From contig JAJEFB010000004.1 in NCBI GenBank assembly GCA_022820665.1, positions 1 through 60,869 on the forward strand: a stretch of 60,869 bases of DNA, in the 5' to 3' direction. The notes beneath the pieces are model-generated. The model made no database searches. It saw nothing but the letters and a program-made list of their open reading frames with translations, and was not told the origin of the DNA. Below, piece by piece: positions 52,807-60,869 of this stretch; the stretch's first letter is position 1; each line of letters starts with the position of its first letter. This DNA comes from Anaerolineae bacterium. Lineage in GTDB: Bacteria > Chloroflexota > Anaerolineae > Aggregatilineales > Phototrophicaceae. The position numbers and the translations under genes were made by a program.

Positions 52807-53895
52807 TCACTCCCTCAATGGCACATCGCCGGCGGAAAAGCGCGGAAAGCAGTCAGCCAGCGAGTCGAGCTCAAATGATCGCAAGGGCAGTTCGATCTTG
52901 GTCCGGCGGCGTTGCGATTCATAAGCGGCCAGCACGACTTCGATCGACCGACGCCCGGCGCGGCCATCGAGCGGCGAGGGCCGACCGGCCGCCACATGAT
53001 CGACCACGTGCTTGATCGCCCCCAGCGAACAATCCATCAAACCCGGATAGACCGGATCAATCTCGGCAGCCTGTCGCAACGCCATGCGCCGCTTGGCGCC
53101 TGCTTTTTTGAGCCAGACACCGTTCCGCTCGGGCAGATATGGGTTCAGACAGAATTCCAGTTTGCCCAGCTTCCCCTGCAATTGCGCCCGCATTTCTTCC
53201 GGCTGCCGGTCGGTGTAAGCCGCGTAAACCTCGCCGATGGCGCCGCTTTCCATGCGCAGATTGACCAGGGCGAAATCCTCCACCTCGCGCCCGTCGTGGA
53301 TGATCGCCATTTCACCGGAGACTGTCTTGACGGGTCCCAACCAGCGAAGCGCGAGATCAATCGCATGTACGCCTTGCGACTTGAGAACGCCGCCGCCTTG
53401 TTCGATGCGATGCCGCCAACTCAGGTTGCTGCGGAATTGGGTGTAACTGAAACGCGCGGCATACAGGGGACCGATCTCATCAATCTGTTCGTCCACAGCG
53501 TGAACCACAGGGTGAAAGCGCATGTTGTAGTAAGCCAACAGCATACGCTCGCAGCGTTCGGCGGCATTAATCATTTGATCGCACTCATCAAGGGTATTGG
53601 CGAAGGGCTTTTCACAGAGCGCGTGCTTGCCATTTTCAAGCGCGAAGACGGCTTGTTGGGCGCGTACGGATTCAGGACCGCACAAGGACACCAGGTCGGC
53701 CCCGGCGTAGCTGGCGGCGGCTTGCCAGCTTGGAAGGCAGGCAGCGTTGTAGGCTGCGGCGGCTTGACGGGCTTTTTCAGGCAGGGGATCGAAAAGGGCG
53801 ACGATCTCGCATTTAGCCTGCCTGGCGAACCAGTGAAGTTGCGCTTGACCCGCCTTGCCGCAGCCGATAACCGCTACGCCCAGTTTTCCCGTCAA
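52807..53895 (-). CDS. Gfo/Idh/MocA-family oxidoreductase
   Basis: A 362-aa NAD(P)-dependent oxidoreductase starting at TTG with GGAGG seven bases upstream. The Rossmann motif is AVIGCGKAGQAQL, the catalytic EKP is in ALCEKPFANTLDE, and HAIDLALRWLG carries the family histidine region. It lies between the zinc alcohol dehydrogenase and the kinase in the same operon. A sugar or polyol substrate is expected; nothing in the sequence identifies it. Confidence 0.88.
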   Translation of the reverse strand: MTGKLGVAVIGCGKAGQAQLHWFARQAKCEIVALFDPLPEKARQAAAAYNAACLPSWQAAASYAGADLVSLCGPESVRAQQAVFALENGKHALCEKPFANTLDECDQMINAAERCERMLLAYYNMRFHPVVHAVDEQIDEIGPLYAARFSYTQFRSNLSWRHRIEQGGGVLKSQGVHAIDLALRWLGPVKTVSGEMAIIHDGREVEDFALVNLRMESGAIGEVYAAYTDRQPEEMRAQLQGKLGKLEFCLNPYLPERNGVWLKKAGAKRRMALRQAAEIDPVYPGLMDCSLGAIKHVVDHVAAGRPSPLDGRAGRRSIEVVLAAYESQRRRTKIELPLRSFELDSLADCFPRFSAGDVPLRE

Positions 53896-53945
53896 TTGTC
53901 AGCCTCCAATTAGTCAGTTACGGCGAATCGTCCTTGGCAGTTCAG

Positions 53946-55004
53946 TCATGCGCTGCCCCGCGAATCCGGCATTATCGCGACCTTCAAGCCTCGCCCGGCG
54001 CGCGCGCAATCTAGGGCGTCTTCAAATTGTTCCAGGGGAAAGCGCTCGGTGACGAGAGCGCCCGCGTCGATGACGCCTGTTGCGATCATGCCGAGCGCGA
54101 CTTTGAATTGCGACGGGGTGGAAGCGCTGGCTCCGCTGATGTGAATCTGACGGTAGTGAATCTCGTTGAGGTCCAGCCTGGTCCTGGCGTTGGCGGAGAA
54201 CCCGGCAAATAGATTGATCGCGCCGTTTTTTCGCGCCAGGCGCAGCAGATCCTTCACCAGGTCCGCGATGCCGACTGCAAGGATTATCTTGTCCGCGCCG
54301 ATACCCGATGTTTCGTCCATGACGCGCTCGTAGAGATCGGCATCGTCGGGATCGTGTACGGAATCAGCGCCGTTTTCGACCGCCATGCGCCGCCTTCCCG
54401 CGAGCGTCTCGGAGACAATGACGCGGGTTTGTGGGACTGCCTTGGCCAATTGAAGGTGCATGGCGCCAATGGGACCAGCGCCGATGATCAGGACCGTTTC
54501 ACCCGGTTTGATCCCGCCCATGTTGTCCTGCCCATTGATGCAACAGGACAGCGGCTCGCTCAGCGCCGCCGCTTCGCAAGACAGATCCGTCGGCAGTCGG
54601 AAGACATTGCCGGCGCTGACGGCGGTGGCTGGTACAAGAAGGTACTCGGCGAATCCCCCGTCGTACTCGTATCCCAGCGCTTTTCGCCCCGGGCAAAGAT
54701 TTTCGAGATCGCGTCGGCAGTAAAAGCATTCCCCGCAAGCGATGACCGGCGCGACAGTGACATGCTCACCGACCCGCCAATCCGTGACTTGGGCGCCAAC
54801 AGCGACAATCTCGCCGGCGATTTCGTGCCCCAATATGCAGGGACTCCGTACCCCTCTGGTCTTTTCCCCGGCAATTATTTTCAGATCTGTGCCGCAGATT
54901 GTCGCAGCCCGAACGCGCAGCAATAAATCGCCGCCGCCGACTTCGGGCAGCGGCGCTTCGCGCAGGCTAATCCTATCGATCCCTTCAAAAACAGCTGCGA
55001 GCAT
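53946..55004 (-). CDS. Zinc-dependent medium-chain alcohol/polyol dehydrogenase
   Basis: A 352-aa MDR enzyme resembling sorbitol and threonine dehydrogenases. Catalytic zinc ligands are C38 in TICGTDLK, H61-E62 in LGHEIAGE, and E145-E146-region ALSEPLSCC; the structural zinc site is ACGECFYCRRDLENLC. The nucleotide-binding GAGPIGAM follows. GGAG seven bases before the ATG supports the start. It is the first gene of an operon running through the oxidoreductase, kinase, nucleoside hydrolase and cytosine deaminase, with a good promoter upstream. Confidence 0.9.
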   Translation of the reverse strand: MLAAVFEGIDRISLREAPLPEVGGGDLLLRVRAATICGTDLKIIAGEKTRGVRSPCILGHEIAGEIVAVGAQVTDWRVGEHVTVAPVIACGECFYCRRDLENLCPGRKALGYEYDGGFAEYLLVPATAVSAGNVFRLPTDLSCEAAALSEPLSCCINGQDNMGGIKPGETVLIIGAGPIGAMHLQLAKAVPQTRVIVSETLAGRRRMAVENGADSVHDPDDADLYERVMDETSGIGADKIILAVGIADLVKDLLRLARKNGAINLFAGFSANARTRLDLNEIHYRQIHISGASASTPSQFKVALGMIATGVIDAGALVTERFPLEQFEDALDCARAGRGLKVAIMPDSRGSA

Positions 55005-55054
55005 CACCTGTCTCCAGCGGCGCCGGACTGCGCGATCGCGCTAGTCCTCCGTTG

Positions 55055-55083
55055 AATATAGTCTAGCGAATGCGAGCGCGCAA
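55055..55083 (-). promoter_or_regulatory. Candidate sigma-70 promoter for the dehydrogenase-nucleoside operon
   Basis: On the minus strand TTGCGC (55083-55078) and TATATT (55060-55055) are 17 bp apart. The leader to the ATG at 55004 would be about 45 nt. Confidence 0.6.
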
Positions 55084-55154
55084 CCAGACGACAGTCGGGC
55101 GAAGGCGCCAAGCGGTTCATCCGCGGCGATTTTCGCCTTGGCTACCCAGGCGAG

Positions 55155-56159
55155 TTATAGCGCGATGACTTTCACGCCGGCAAGCGCTTCCGCCAAGCGC
55201 CGGGACCATTCGCTTTCGAGGTCCGCGGGTATTTCGGCGCAGCCGACATATTCCAGGGTGAAAGAGGCGGCCGCCGCGCCATAGCAGCCGGCGGTCGCCA
55301 GGTCTCGCTCCCGGCGCCAGCCGACGACGAATCCGCCGCAATAGCTATTTCCGGCGCCGGTTTGGTCCACCACGTCGCCGACCTCGACCGCTGGAATGGC
55401 ATAGGCTTTGCCCTCCCCTTGACGCGCCACCAGCGAGCCAAGCTCGCCCATGCGCAAGGCGACCATGTTGCAGCCATCCGCCAGCATGCGCCGCATAATC
55501 TCGGCTTCGTCTTCGACGCCGTACATGGTCTGCGCTTCGTGCAGATTGGGGGAAATGATGTCGGCGTGGGCGATGCCGCTCAAGAAGGCTTCGTGGTCGG
55601 CACTGAGCATGAATATGCGCACAGGTTCCCAAAGCAATATGGCATTTGGAAAGCGCCGCCGCCAAGCCGCCACATGCGCCGCCCCGCGCAGCAGCGTAAT
55701 GCCGGCCGCGCCGGAAAAGGGGACTTGCGGGCTGTCGGCGTCAGGTCCGTACATGAATGGCTCGACGATATCGACGCGGAAGATCTCGTTGCGAACGCCG
55801 TTCCATTCGAAGATCTGCCAGCCGCGCACTTGCGGATGACGGGTCCAAGCGAGACCCGATGTATCGAAGTCCTTTTCCAGCCGCGCGCGGATATCTGCCG
55901 GCAAGTCCTCGCCGACCAAGCCGACCAGGGCGGGCCGCTCGCCCGCCAGCGCCATGCCATAAGCCGCGTGTGTGCCGCCGCCGCCCAGCACGCCCATGCT
56001 GGTGCGTCCGTCGGGATAGACGATGTCGTCAATGATGATGCTGCCGACGGCGATGAATTGTTCATGGAAACCGCCGCGCTCATCCGACAAGCGGGCTTGA
56101 TCTTCTGCGTGAGCGGGGCGGACCTTTTCGCTGCCGCCGAGCGGCTCTGGCGCGGACAT
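55155..56159 (-). CDS. PfkB-family kinase with Asp-to-Asn change in the catalytic motif
   Basis: A 334-aa PfkB-fold protein. The N-terminal region has FIAVGSIIIDDIVYPDGRTS and VLGGGGTHAAYGMALAG. The second signature reads VDQTGAGNSYCGGFVVG: the aspartate that normally deprotonates the sugar hydroxyl is asparagine. The same GAGN form is known to me from MAK32-like proteins of fungi and plants, so this may belong to that clade rather than be a dead enzyme. It follows the SIS gene by 3 bp and so forms a two-gene unit with it. Confidence 0.83.
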   Translation of the reverse strand: MSAPEPLGGSEKVRPAHAEDQARLSDERGGFHEQFIAVGSIIIDDIVYPDGRTSMGVLGGGGTHAAYGMALAGERPALVGLVGEDLPADIRARLEKDFDTSGLAWTRHPQVRGWQIFEWNGVRNEIFRVDIVEPFMYGPDADSPQVPFSGAAGITLLRGAAHVAAWRRRFPNAILLWEPVRIFMLSADHEAFLSGIAHADIISPNLHEAQTMYGVEDEAEIMRRMLADGCNMVALRMGELGSLVARQGEGKAYAIPAVEVGDVVDQTGAGNSYCGGFVVGWRRERDLATAGCYGAAAASFTLEYVGCAEIPADLESEWSRRLAEALAGVKVIAL

Positions 56160-56162
56160 GGC

Positions 56163-57326
56163 TTATCGCTTGAGTTCGCTGATCATGTGGCTGGAGCGAA
56201 TTTGGCTGGCGCCGTCAGCCCAATCGGGACTTCGCCCGCCCTCGAAATTGCGGAAATAAGGCGCGTCCAACGCTGCCGCGCGGGCTGCGGAAAAGAGCTC
56301 GCCCGGGATGCTGTAAACGACCGAGGCGTAGCGCTCCGGGATCCGCCGCGGGATCGGCAGCAGCGTATCGACATATTGCCGAATCTCGGTTGCGTCCTCG
56401 GTTGATACGAGGGCAATTGGACGTGAGATGCTCTGCGCCGCGCGCGCCACTTCCGCCATGCGGTCGGCGTCGAATTGATCCGCGCAGAGCAAAATTAGCG
56501 GCGTATCCGCCTCGGCCGCGAAATACTGCAAATGCGACCATTCCTCGGTCTCCTGCGCCAGGGCGGCGTCGCCGCTCGCTTCCAGGACTTTGGCCGCGCT
56601 GAACATGGCGACGCCGTAAAGGGGTCCCGCGCCGACAAATTCGAAGAGCCTGGCGTCGCGCCAGCGCTCAACCAGGTCGTCGACGATCGGCTCGCAGATC
56701 TGGATGGTCTCCTCAACCGCGTCGGCCAATTCGGCGATGGCGCGGCGTTCGGCATCGGCTGCGGCGGTAGTGAGCGCGCCACGTACTTCGGCGATGCGCA
56801 GCGCCGCCAGCAGCAGGGCGATCTGCGAAGCCAGGTAGGAACGGATGCCGGGCACCACCATGCCCGCCAATTCATCGGGCAGGGGCGGCACAGCGGTTTC
56901 AAATACCGTCTCGGCGACCGCTCCCAGCGGTCCGCCCGGGTTGCCGGTCAGCGCCACGGCGGTTGCGCCGGCTTTCCGCGCCAAATCCATCGCTTCTATG
57001 GTGCGGCTGACTTCGCCCGAAACCGAAACGCAAATGACCAGATTGGTATTGGGACCGGTGTCGGGGAGGAAGCCGGCTGTATAACGACTGAAGGGCAAAG
57101 AACTGAGGGCTTGCGTCGGTACGCCGGTCAACTGATGAAAAGCAAGTTCGGCGCCCACGGGCGCATGATGGCTGTCGCCGCAGCCGACCAGATAGATGCG
57201 CTTGACAGATGTGCAGGTCTCGAAGTCGAAGGCGCGGCGAGCCGAGGCGTCGAAGGGTTGGACGATAGCGCGGATGAGGTCGGGCAGCGTGTCGATTTGC
57301 TGGTGCATGGGGGAGCGTTGGGTCAT
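56163..57326 (-). CDS. SIS-domain sugar isomerase/deaminase-like protein
   Basis: A 387-aa cytoplasmic protein with two SIS domains, like the isomerase half of GlmS and the AgaS/FrlB proteins. The first SIS domain has IYLVGCGDSHHAPVGAELAFH and LVICVSVSGEVSRTIEA (phosphosugar-binding SxSGxT variant). The second contains EFVGAGPLYGVAMFSAAKVLE and ETEEWSHLQY. Aldose-ketose isomerisation or deglycation of an amino sugar phosphate is likely. AAGGAAA upstream of the ATG supports the start. It is coupled with the PfkB gene, which may phosphorylate its substrate. Confidence 0.87.
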   Translation of the reverse strand: MTQRSPMHQQIDTLPDLIRAIVQPFDASARRAFDFETCTSVKRIYLVGCGDSHHAPVGAELAFHQLTGVPTQALSSLPFSRYTAGFLPDTGPNTNLVICVSVSGEVSRTIEAMDLARKAGATAVALTGNPGGPLGAVAETVFETAVPPLPDELAGMVVPGIRSYLASQIALLLAALRIAEVRGALTTAAADAERRAIAELADAVEETIQICEPIVDDLVERWRDARLFEFVGAGPLYGVAMFSAAKVLEASGDAALAQETEEWSHLQYFAAEADTPLILLCADQFDADRMAEVARAAQSISRPIALVSTEDATEIRQYVDTLLPIPRRIPERYASVVYSIPGELFSAARAAALDAPYFRNFEGGRSPDWADGASQIRSSHMISELKR

Positions 57327-57361
57327 GTGGGTTTCCTTTATAATATCCTAGCGATGCCACA

Positions 57362-57390
57362 AATGTAGCGTAGTCTGCCGCTGCGTCCAA
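57362..57390 (-). promoter_or_regulatory. Candidate promoter for the SIS-PfkB operon
   Basis: On the minus strand TTGGAC (57390-57385) and TACATT (57367-57362) are 17 bp apart, about 36 bp before the SIS ATG. Confidence 0.45.
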
Positions 57391-57417
57391 ATCTGTAATC
57401 ATTTGCTACGTTTATTA

Positions 57418-57446
57418 TTCGTAAACGAGTTTTAGCCAAGTATAAT
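57418..57446 (+). promoter_or_regulatory. Candidate promoter for the restriction endonuclease gene
   Basis: TTCGTA (57418-57423) and a perfect TATAAT (57441-57446) are 17 bp apart, with the endonuclease ATG 50 bp downstream. The -35 match is weak. Confidence 0.45.
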
Positions 57447-57495
57447 GAGTTTCAATTGCTAAAGACGAATACTGTTCACAATAAGAGCAACGCAA

Positions 57496-58056
57496 ATGAC
57501 CGGCATGACATTGGACGCAAAGTTGAACGAGATTTTGTCTCGGTTCCGTGAAACGTTTGTCAATAAATCCTATAGTGAGGAAAACCAAGACCATGATGTC
57601 TTAATGGATGTATTCGGCATAACACCCAAGATCAAGAGGGAGAACCGGCAGTATTGGGGACGTGAGTTGGGGATGTGTTGGCAATTGATAGTAAGCTGTG
57701 TTTTCCAGCATATGCGCCAGGATTTTGGACCGGCCTTGCGGGTAGGTAGTGACGAGCCCTGCGATTTCATATTTGACAGATATGCGGTTGATACCAAATA
57801 TAGGATCGGTTCTGGCGATTCGGGTACTCTTAAGAAGTTTCGATCTTACGGACCCATGCTAAGAGAACTTGGCTATGAACCCGTGTTTTTGATTTTACGG
57901 CAGGACAATTTACCAGCGGCGATAACCGCCTGCAATTCTGGAACTTGGGAAGTTCTGACCGCTAATTCAAGTTTCCAGTTTATTGAGACCCATACCGGAT
58001 TTGATCTGTATCGCTTTCTTAGTCAAATAAAGGGAGATTTTCCGGTTCAGCGTTAG
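57496..58056 (+). CDS. Type II restriction endonuclease, PD-(D/E)XK fold
   Basis: A 186-aa protein. The nuclease core is CDFIFDRYAVDTKYRIGSG: an acidic residue in CDFIF and the D-x-K of VDTK. GDSGTLKKFRSYGPMLRELG and VFLILRQDNLPAAI follow. I associate the combination with ApaLI-like endonucleases, but only loosely, so no recognition site is claimed. The small size, the adjacent methyltransferase and the lower G+C support a mobile restriction-modification system. Its 3' end overlaps the convergent methyltransferase by 38 bp. Confidence 0.75.
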   Translation: MTGMTLDAKLNEILSRFRETFVNKSYSEENQDHDVLMDVFGITPKIKRENRQYWGRELGMCWQLIVSCVFQHMRQDFGPALRVGSDEPCDFIFDRYAVDTKYRIGSGDSGTLKKFRSYGPMLRELGYEPVFLILRQDNLPAAITACNSGTWEVLTANSSFQFIETHTGFDLYRFLSQIKGDFPVQR

Positions 58057-59005
58057 CAACTGCTAGTTTTCTGTATCGGTCTGATGCATCGCATAATGTC
58101 TTGCGGTTCGCTGAAAGCCGTCGCTCGATAATTTCAACATACTCGGGAACGATTTCAATACCGATATAGCTTCTTCCAAGATTCTGTGCAGCTAGCAAAG
58201 TGGTTCCAGACCCGGCAAAAGGGTCTAATACAATGTGATTGGTTGACGGCGGGACAAACATTTTGACAAGTTTTTCCATCAGAGCAATGGGTTTCACAGT
58301 GCAATGAACGTTGAAATCGTCCTCCTGTGTTCTGGGAATGTTCTCAATGACATTTGACTGGAACGAGCCATCTTCATTTTCTGTATAAAACAGCCCGACT
58401 TCGTATTTCATGAATGTAGTCAAATAGTTCTGTTCGAGCGGCTTTTGTAGCACTACAATTGCTTCCCATTCATTCCGTAAACAACTGTGCCAACCTAGCC
58501 AATTTCGGTAATTTGAATAGTTCTTTTGCTTCAGCTTCGCACTTAGGTTAAGTCCTTTGGGTATACCACTGTGGCGGCGATAGACGATGCAATCCCTCGC
58601 GTAAAAGCCCGCTTGCTCAAGAGCGACCTGAACGTGAGCAACTGTTCTTGTGCTGTTGAAGACCGCTATAAGGCCACCGGGCTTCAGGACGCGGAAAACT
58701 TGTTTTCCCCATTCTAGGCACCATTTCTCGTACTCACGAATATTTTCACGCACTCTCTCATACCACCTATCGTTTCTTACACCGCCTGCCAAGCCGCTTC
58801 CATAGGGAATATTCTTTACTAGTGTCTTACTGTCCCCATTTTGAACTCTTTGAGTGCGGCGCTTGATTTCATTTGCGTCCCATTTGTGACCGACAAACTC
58901 GTAATTATAGGGTGGGTCGGTAATGCATGCGGAAATGGAATTTGCTGCCAGCGCCGGCAAGACTTCTTGACAATCTCCTAATATGACCTGGTTTTTTTCG
59001 CTCAT
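58019..59005 (-). CDS. DNA methyltransferase (N6-adenine or N4-cytosine, beta class)
   Basis: A 328-aa methyltransferase. The catalytic motif TDPPYNYEF comes first, and the AdoMet-binding motif DPFAGSGTTLLAAQ near residue 265 comes last, the order of the beta class. CTVKPIALMEKL precedes the AdoMet motif as is usual. It should protect DNA against the adjacent endonuclease. ATG 59005 is called, with GAGG about 12 bases upstream; ATG 59023 is an alternative. Like the endonuclease it is visibly richer in A+T than its neighbours, a sign of transfer. No control (C) protein gene is seen. Confidence 0.9.
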   Translation of the reverse strand: MSEKNQVILGDCQEVLPALAANSISACITDPPYNYEFVGHKWDANEIKRRTQRVQNGDSKTLVKNIPYGSGLAGGVRNDRWYERVRENIREYEKWCLEWGKQVFRVLKPGGLIAVFNSTRTVAHVQVALEQAGFYARDCIVYRRHSGIPKGLNLSAKLKQKNYSNYRNWLGWHSCLRNEWEAIVVLQKPLEQNYLTTFMKYEVGLFYTENEDGSFQSNVIENIPRTQEDDFNVHCTVKPIALMEKLVKMFVPPSTNHIVLDPFAGSGTTLLAAQNLGRSYIGIEIVPEYVEIIERRLSANRKTLCDASDRYRKLAVANAEPENLPLFD

Positions 59006-59078
59006 GTGCGTAGCTTGCCTCATAGTACAATGATCATAATGAATCAGATAAGAAAACTACTCTTATTCTCACTCTATT

Positions 59079-60206
59079 CTAACATGCATCTGTATCAGAA
59101 GCGATGGATTTGCTCGGCACAACTTGCAACACAAACGCGCTAAGCCACCGCACAGCGGCAACCAGATCCCCCAGCGCGACCGTCTCCTCGGTCGTATGCG
59201 CGTTTTCCAGCACGACACCGATCAAGCCCAGGCAGCGCGCGTTCAAACTGCCCAGCATGTCGTCGCTGCGCGAGACGTAGCCGTAATTGAGCTTGACCGT
59301 GCCCGGTTCCGCCCGATTGATAGCCTCCGCCAGGTCCGTCGCCAGCGCCTGGTAATCCAGCGGGACGACCGAGCCGCGCCCATAACCCGAAACGAAGGCG
59401 TGCGACGCGCCGATTCCGGGCACATGACCGGTCGACTCGTCGACGTTGTGGGCGTCGATATTGATGAAACCCAGGCGCGGCGGCAGAGCCTGTGCCAGCC
59501 GCGACGCGCCCTGCCCGAAGAGCCCGTCGGGCGGTCCTTCTTCCTGGTCGGTGAAAGCGAAAAGGACCTTGCGACCCCGCGCGGCGAGGTTATCCGACAG
59601 CGCGCTCAGCGCCCGCGCCGAGAGCAGTCCCAAAAGGGCGCCCGTGGCGTTATCCAGTCCCGTGCCGATGACGCGGCCGTTGACCAGGCGCGGTTCCGCA
59701 GCCATCAAGACCGTATCGCCCCATGCCAGCGAGCCCTTCTTGACATCGAAGCGGATCTGCCGCCCGCCATCGAGTTCGCCGAATTGCAATTCTCCCTCGG
59801 CGGCGGTCTCTATGCGCCCAGCCAGGTAACGGAGGGCGATGGCGCGGCAACGATATTGCGGATGCGGGATCCGTATCGCGCAGAGCGGATACAGCGTCGC
59901 ATCAGCCAGATTCAAGACGCGGAACGACGGGCGGTCCATGTGCGCCGTGATGAGCAAATCGGCCTCCGCGGATGCCGCGCCGACTTCAATCGCCAGGTTG
60001 CCCGTCGCTCGAATGCGCGGGTCCGCTGAAAGCGACAAACCCAGTTCAGCGGCGATATCGCCGATGATTTCGCCGACCGCGCCAGGCAGGGCAGCGCCGC
60101 TGTTGGGCGCGGGCGCCGCCAGCAGACGTCTCAAATAGCCGTGAATCGCGTCGGCGGAATAGACCGGATCCTCGCTTATCTGAGTTATCAAGTTTTCGAC
60201 GGTCAT
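59079..60206 (-). CDS. M42/M20-like zinc aminopeptidase
   Basis: A 375-aa cytoplasmic metallopeptidase. Ligand candidates are ITAHMDRPS (His and Asp of the first site), the bridging aspartate in GTGLDNATGALLGL, the DQEEGPPDG glutamate pair, FINIDAHN and the C-terminal AHTTEETVA histidine. The pattern is that of the M42 family of tetrahedral aminopeptidases with some divergence. The reading frame extends upstream to 60374 inside the neighbouring gene, but that is shadow sequence. ATG 60206 is called; a GTG at 60221 overlaps the upstream stop (GTGA) and may be the coupled start. Confidence 0.83.
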   Translation of the reverse strand: MTVENLITQISEDPVYSADAIHGYLRRLLAAPAPNSGAALPGAVGEIIGDIAAELGLSLSADPRIRATGNLAIEVGAASAEADLLITAHMDRPSFRVLNLADATLYPLCAIRIPHPQYRCRAIALRYLAGRIETAAEGELQFGELDGGRQIRFDVKKGSLAWGDTVLMAAEPRLVNGRVIGTGLDNATGALLGLLSARALSALSDNLAARGRKVLFAFTDQEEGPPDGLFGQGASRLAQALPPRLGFINIDAHNVDESTGHVPGIGASHAFVSGYGRGSVVPLDYQALATDLAEAINRAEPGTVKLNYGYVSRSDDMLGSLNARCLGLIGVVLENAHTTEETVALGDLVAAVRWLSAFVLQVVPSKSIASDTDAC

Positions 60207-60217
60207 GGGAGCGCCAT

Positions 60218-60869
60218 TCACGATTGAGAGAGCGCCTTGACGAACATCGCGTGCACGCCGTCGGTATCCAGCGCCTGAACGACATTTACATTTGGCGCTT
60301 GACCGCTCATATAGTTGTAGTCGATGACAGTTTGGCCGCGGGTGTGTTGGCCGTTCAACTCGACGGTGACCCAATGCTTGCTGCTCTTTTGGATCAATTC
60401 CGGTTGCAGGAGGATCGCCATAGCCAATGGATCCGGCAGCAAGTAGGCGGGCCGACTGTAAGTCTGTTGCAGGCGCTGAGCCGTTTTGCCGGAGATCTGT
60501 TCAAAGAAGCGTCCGTTGACCGTGTCGATAGCGCATAGCTGATTGAACTTGTCCCAGGCGAAGCCATGCGTCAGCGTCGTCTCCCAGCTGAGCATGGTGG
60601 CGTCTTCAAAGGCGGCCAGCGTGATGTGAGCCGCTTCGGGATCTGTGTAGATATTGTATTCGGCGGTCAGGTTGGGCGTATTGCCATGTGCCGCGATGGT
60701 GCCGCCCATGAAGACAAACTGCTTGATGCGCGCGGGAAACTCTGGATCGAGGCGGATAGCGGCGGCCAGGTTGGTCAACGGACCCAGCGCGATCAAGGTC
60801 AATTCGCCCGCGTATTGGCGCGACAGCCGCAATAGCGCCAGCACCGCGTGCTCGTCCTCGATCGAGCGC
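60218..60869 (-). CDS. Nucleoside hydrolase (IunH family), N-terminus beyond the window
   Basis: The C-terminal 216 residues of an N-ribohydrolase; the frame stays open to the window edge, so the calcium-binding N-terminus is missing from view. LIALGPLTNLAAAIRLDP, VFMGGTIAAHGN and EYNIYTDPEAAHITL are the family motifs, and LLPDPLAMAILL carries the conserved C-terminal aspartate. It is the third nucleoside hydrolase in the window and almost overlaps the peptidase gene, so the two are likely co-transcribed. Confidence 0.88.
   Translation of the reverse strand, partial: RSIEDEHAVLALLRLSRQYAGELTLIALGPLTNLAAAIRLDPEFPARIKQFVFMGGTIAAHGNTPNLTAEYNIYTDPEAAHITLAAFEDATMLSWETTLTHGFAWDKFNQLCAIDTVNGRFFEQISGKTAQRLQQTYSRPAYLLPDPLAMAILLQPELIQKSSKHWVTVELNGQHTRGQTVIDYNYMSGQAPNVNVVQALDTDGVHAMFVKALSQS

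Overview
The window looks like a piece of a chromosome from a heterotrophic bacterium of the Chloroflexota type. This is an inference with moderate confidence. It rests on the many sugar-type ABC importers without their own ATPase gene, the DUF5107-TPR protein, the Uma2 nuclease, the exported proteins with SH3-like tails, and the palindromic extragenic repeats (TAGGGGCGA...TCGCCC and CCCCTTCCC...GGGAAGGGG types). There is no rRNA, tRNA, CRISPR array, transposase or phage gene that I can support. The window is almost entirely accessory catabolic gene content.

Layout. 1-7.2 kb (minus strand): a PhyH-type dioxygenase and a CUT1 sugar importer (Tat-type binding protein plus two permeases), then an exported vanadium-haloperoxidase-like protein. 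7.6-10.7 kb (plus): an amidase, a Uma2 nuclease and two unknown genes. 10.8-13.9 kb (minus): a second CUT1 importer. 14.3-23.3 kb (minus): a sugar-use locus with a glycoside hydrolase, a mutarotase-like protein, a third CUT1 importer and a 1,101-aa DUF5107-TPR protein, divergent from an AraC regulator. 24.6-28.7 kb (plus): a fourth CUT1 importer followed by a nucleoside hydrolase. 28.8-44.7 kb: an IclR-centred block with an L-fuconate dehydratase, a fifth CUT1 importer, CoA transferase, two MaoC proteins, L-rhamnose mutarotase, lactonase-type amidohydrolase, oxidoreductase and a binding-protein homologue without a signal peptide. Embedded in it are an exported metallopeptidase, an enolase-superfamily gene and a small coiled-coil protein. 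44.8-55 kb (minus): two SGNH hydrolases, a CUT2 (ribose-type) importer, a yeast-type cytosine deaminase, nucleoside hydrolase, ribokinase-like kinase, oxidoreductase and zinc alcohol dehydrogenase. 55.2-57.3 kb: a PfkB kinase and a SIS isomerase. 57.5-59 kb: a restriction-modification pair of visibly lower G+C. 59-60.9 kb: an M42-like peptidase and a nucleoside hydrolase cut by the window edge.

The most interesting signal is regulatory. Three intergenic regions (30009-30041, 39281-39313, 43479-43511) carry the same two-palindrome element: an identical TTTTGCTTGCAAAA box and a second related 14-bp palindrome exactly 5 bp away. Each lies between divergent genes, and together they link the importer, the fuconate dehydratase, CoA transferase, both MaoC proteins, the lactonase, the signal-less binding protein and the IclR gene itself. 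I infer one regulon for an oxidative 6-deoxysugar-acid pathway that appears to feed, unusually, into CoA-thioester chemistry.

A second recurrent pattern: in all five CUT1 operons the gap between the binding-protein gene and the first permease holds a hairpin or palindromic repeat, and none of the five encodes an ATPase. Start codons were moved from the longest reading frame wherever a Shine-Dalgarno sequence or signal peptide argued for a shorter protein. Functions come from motif and family recognition by eye; no database search was run.
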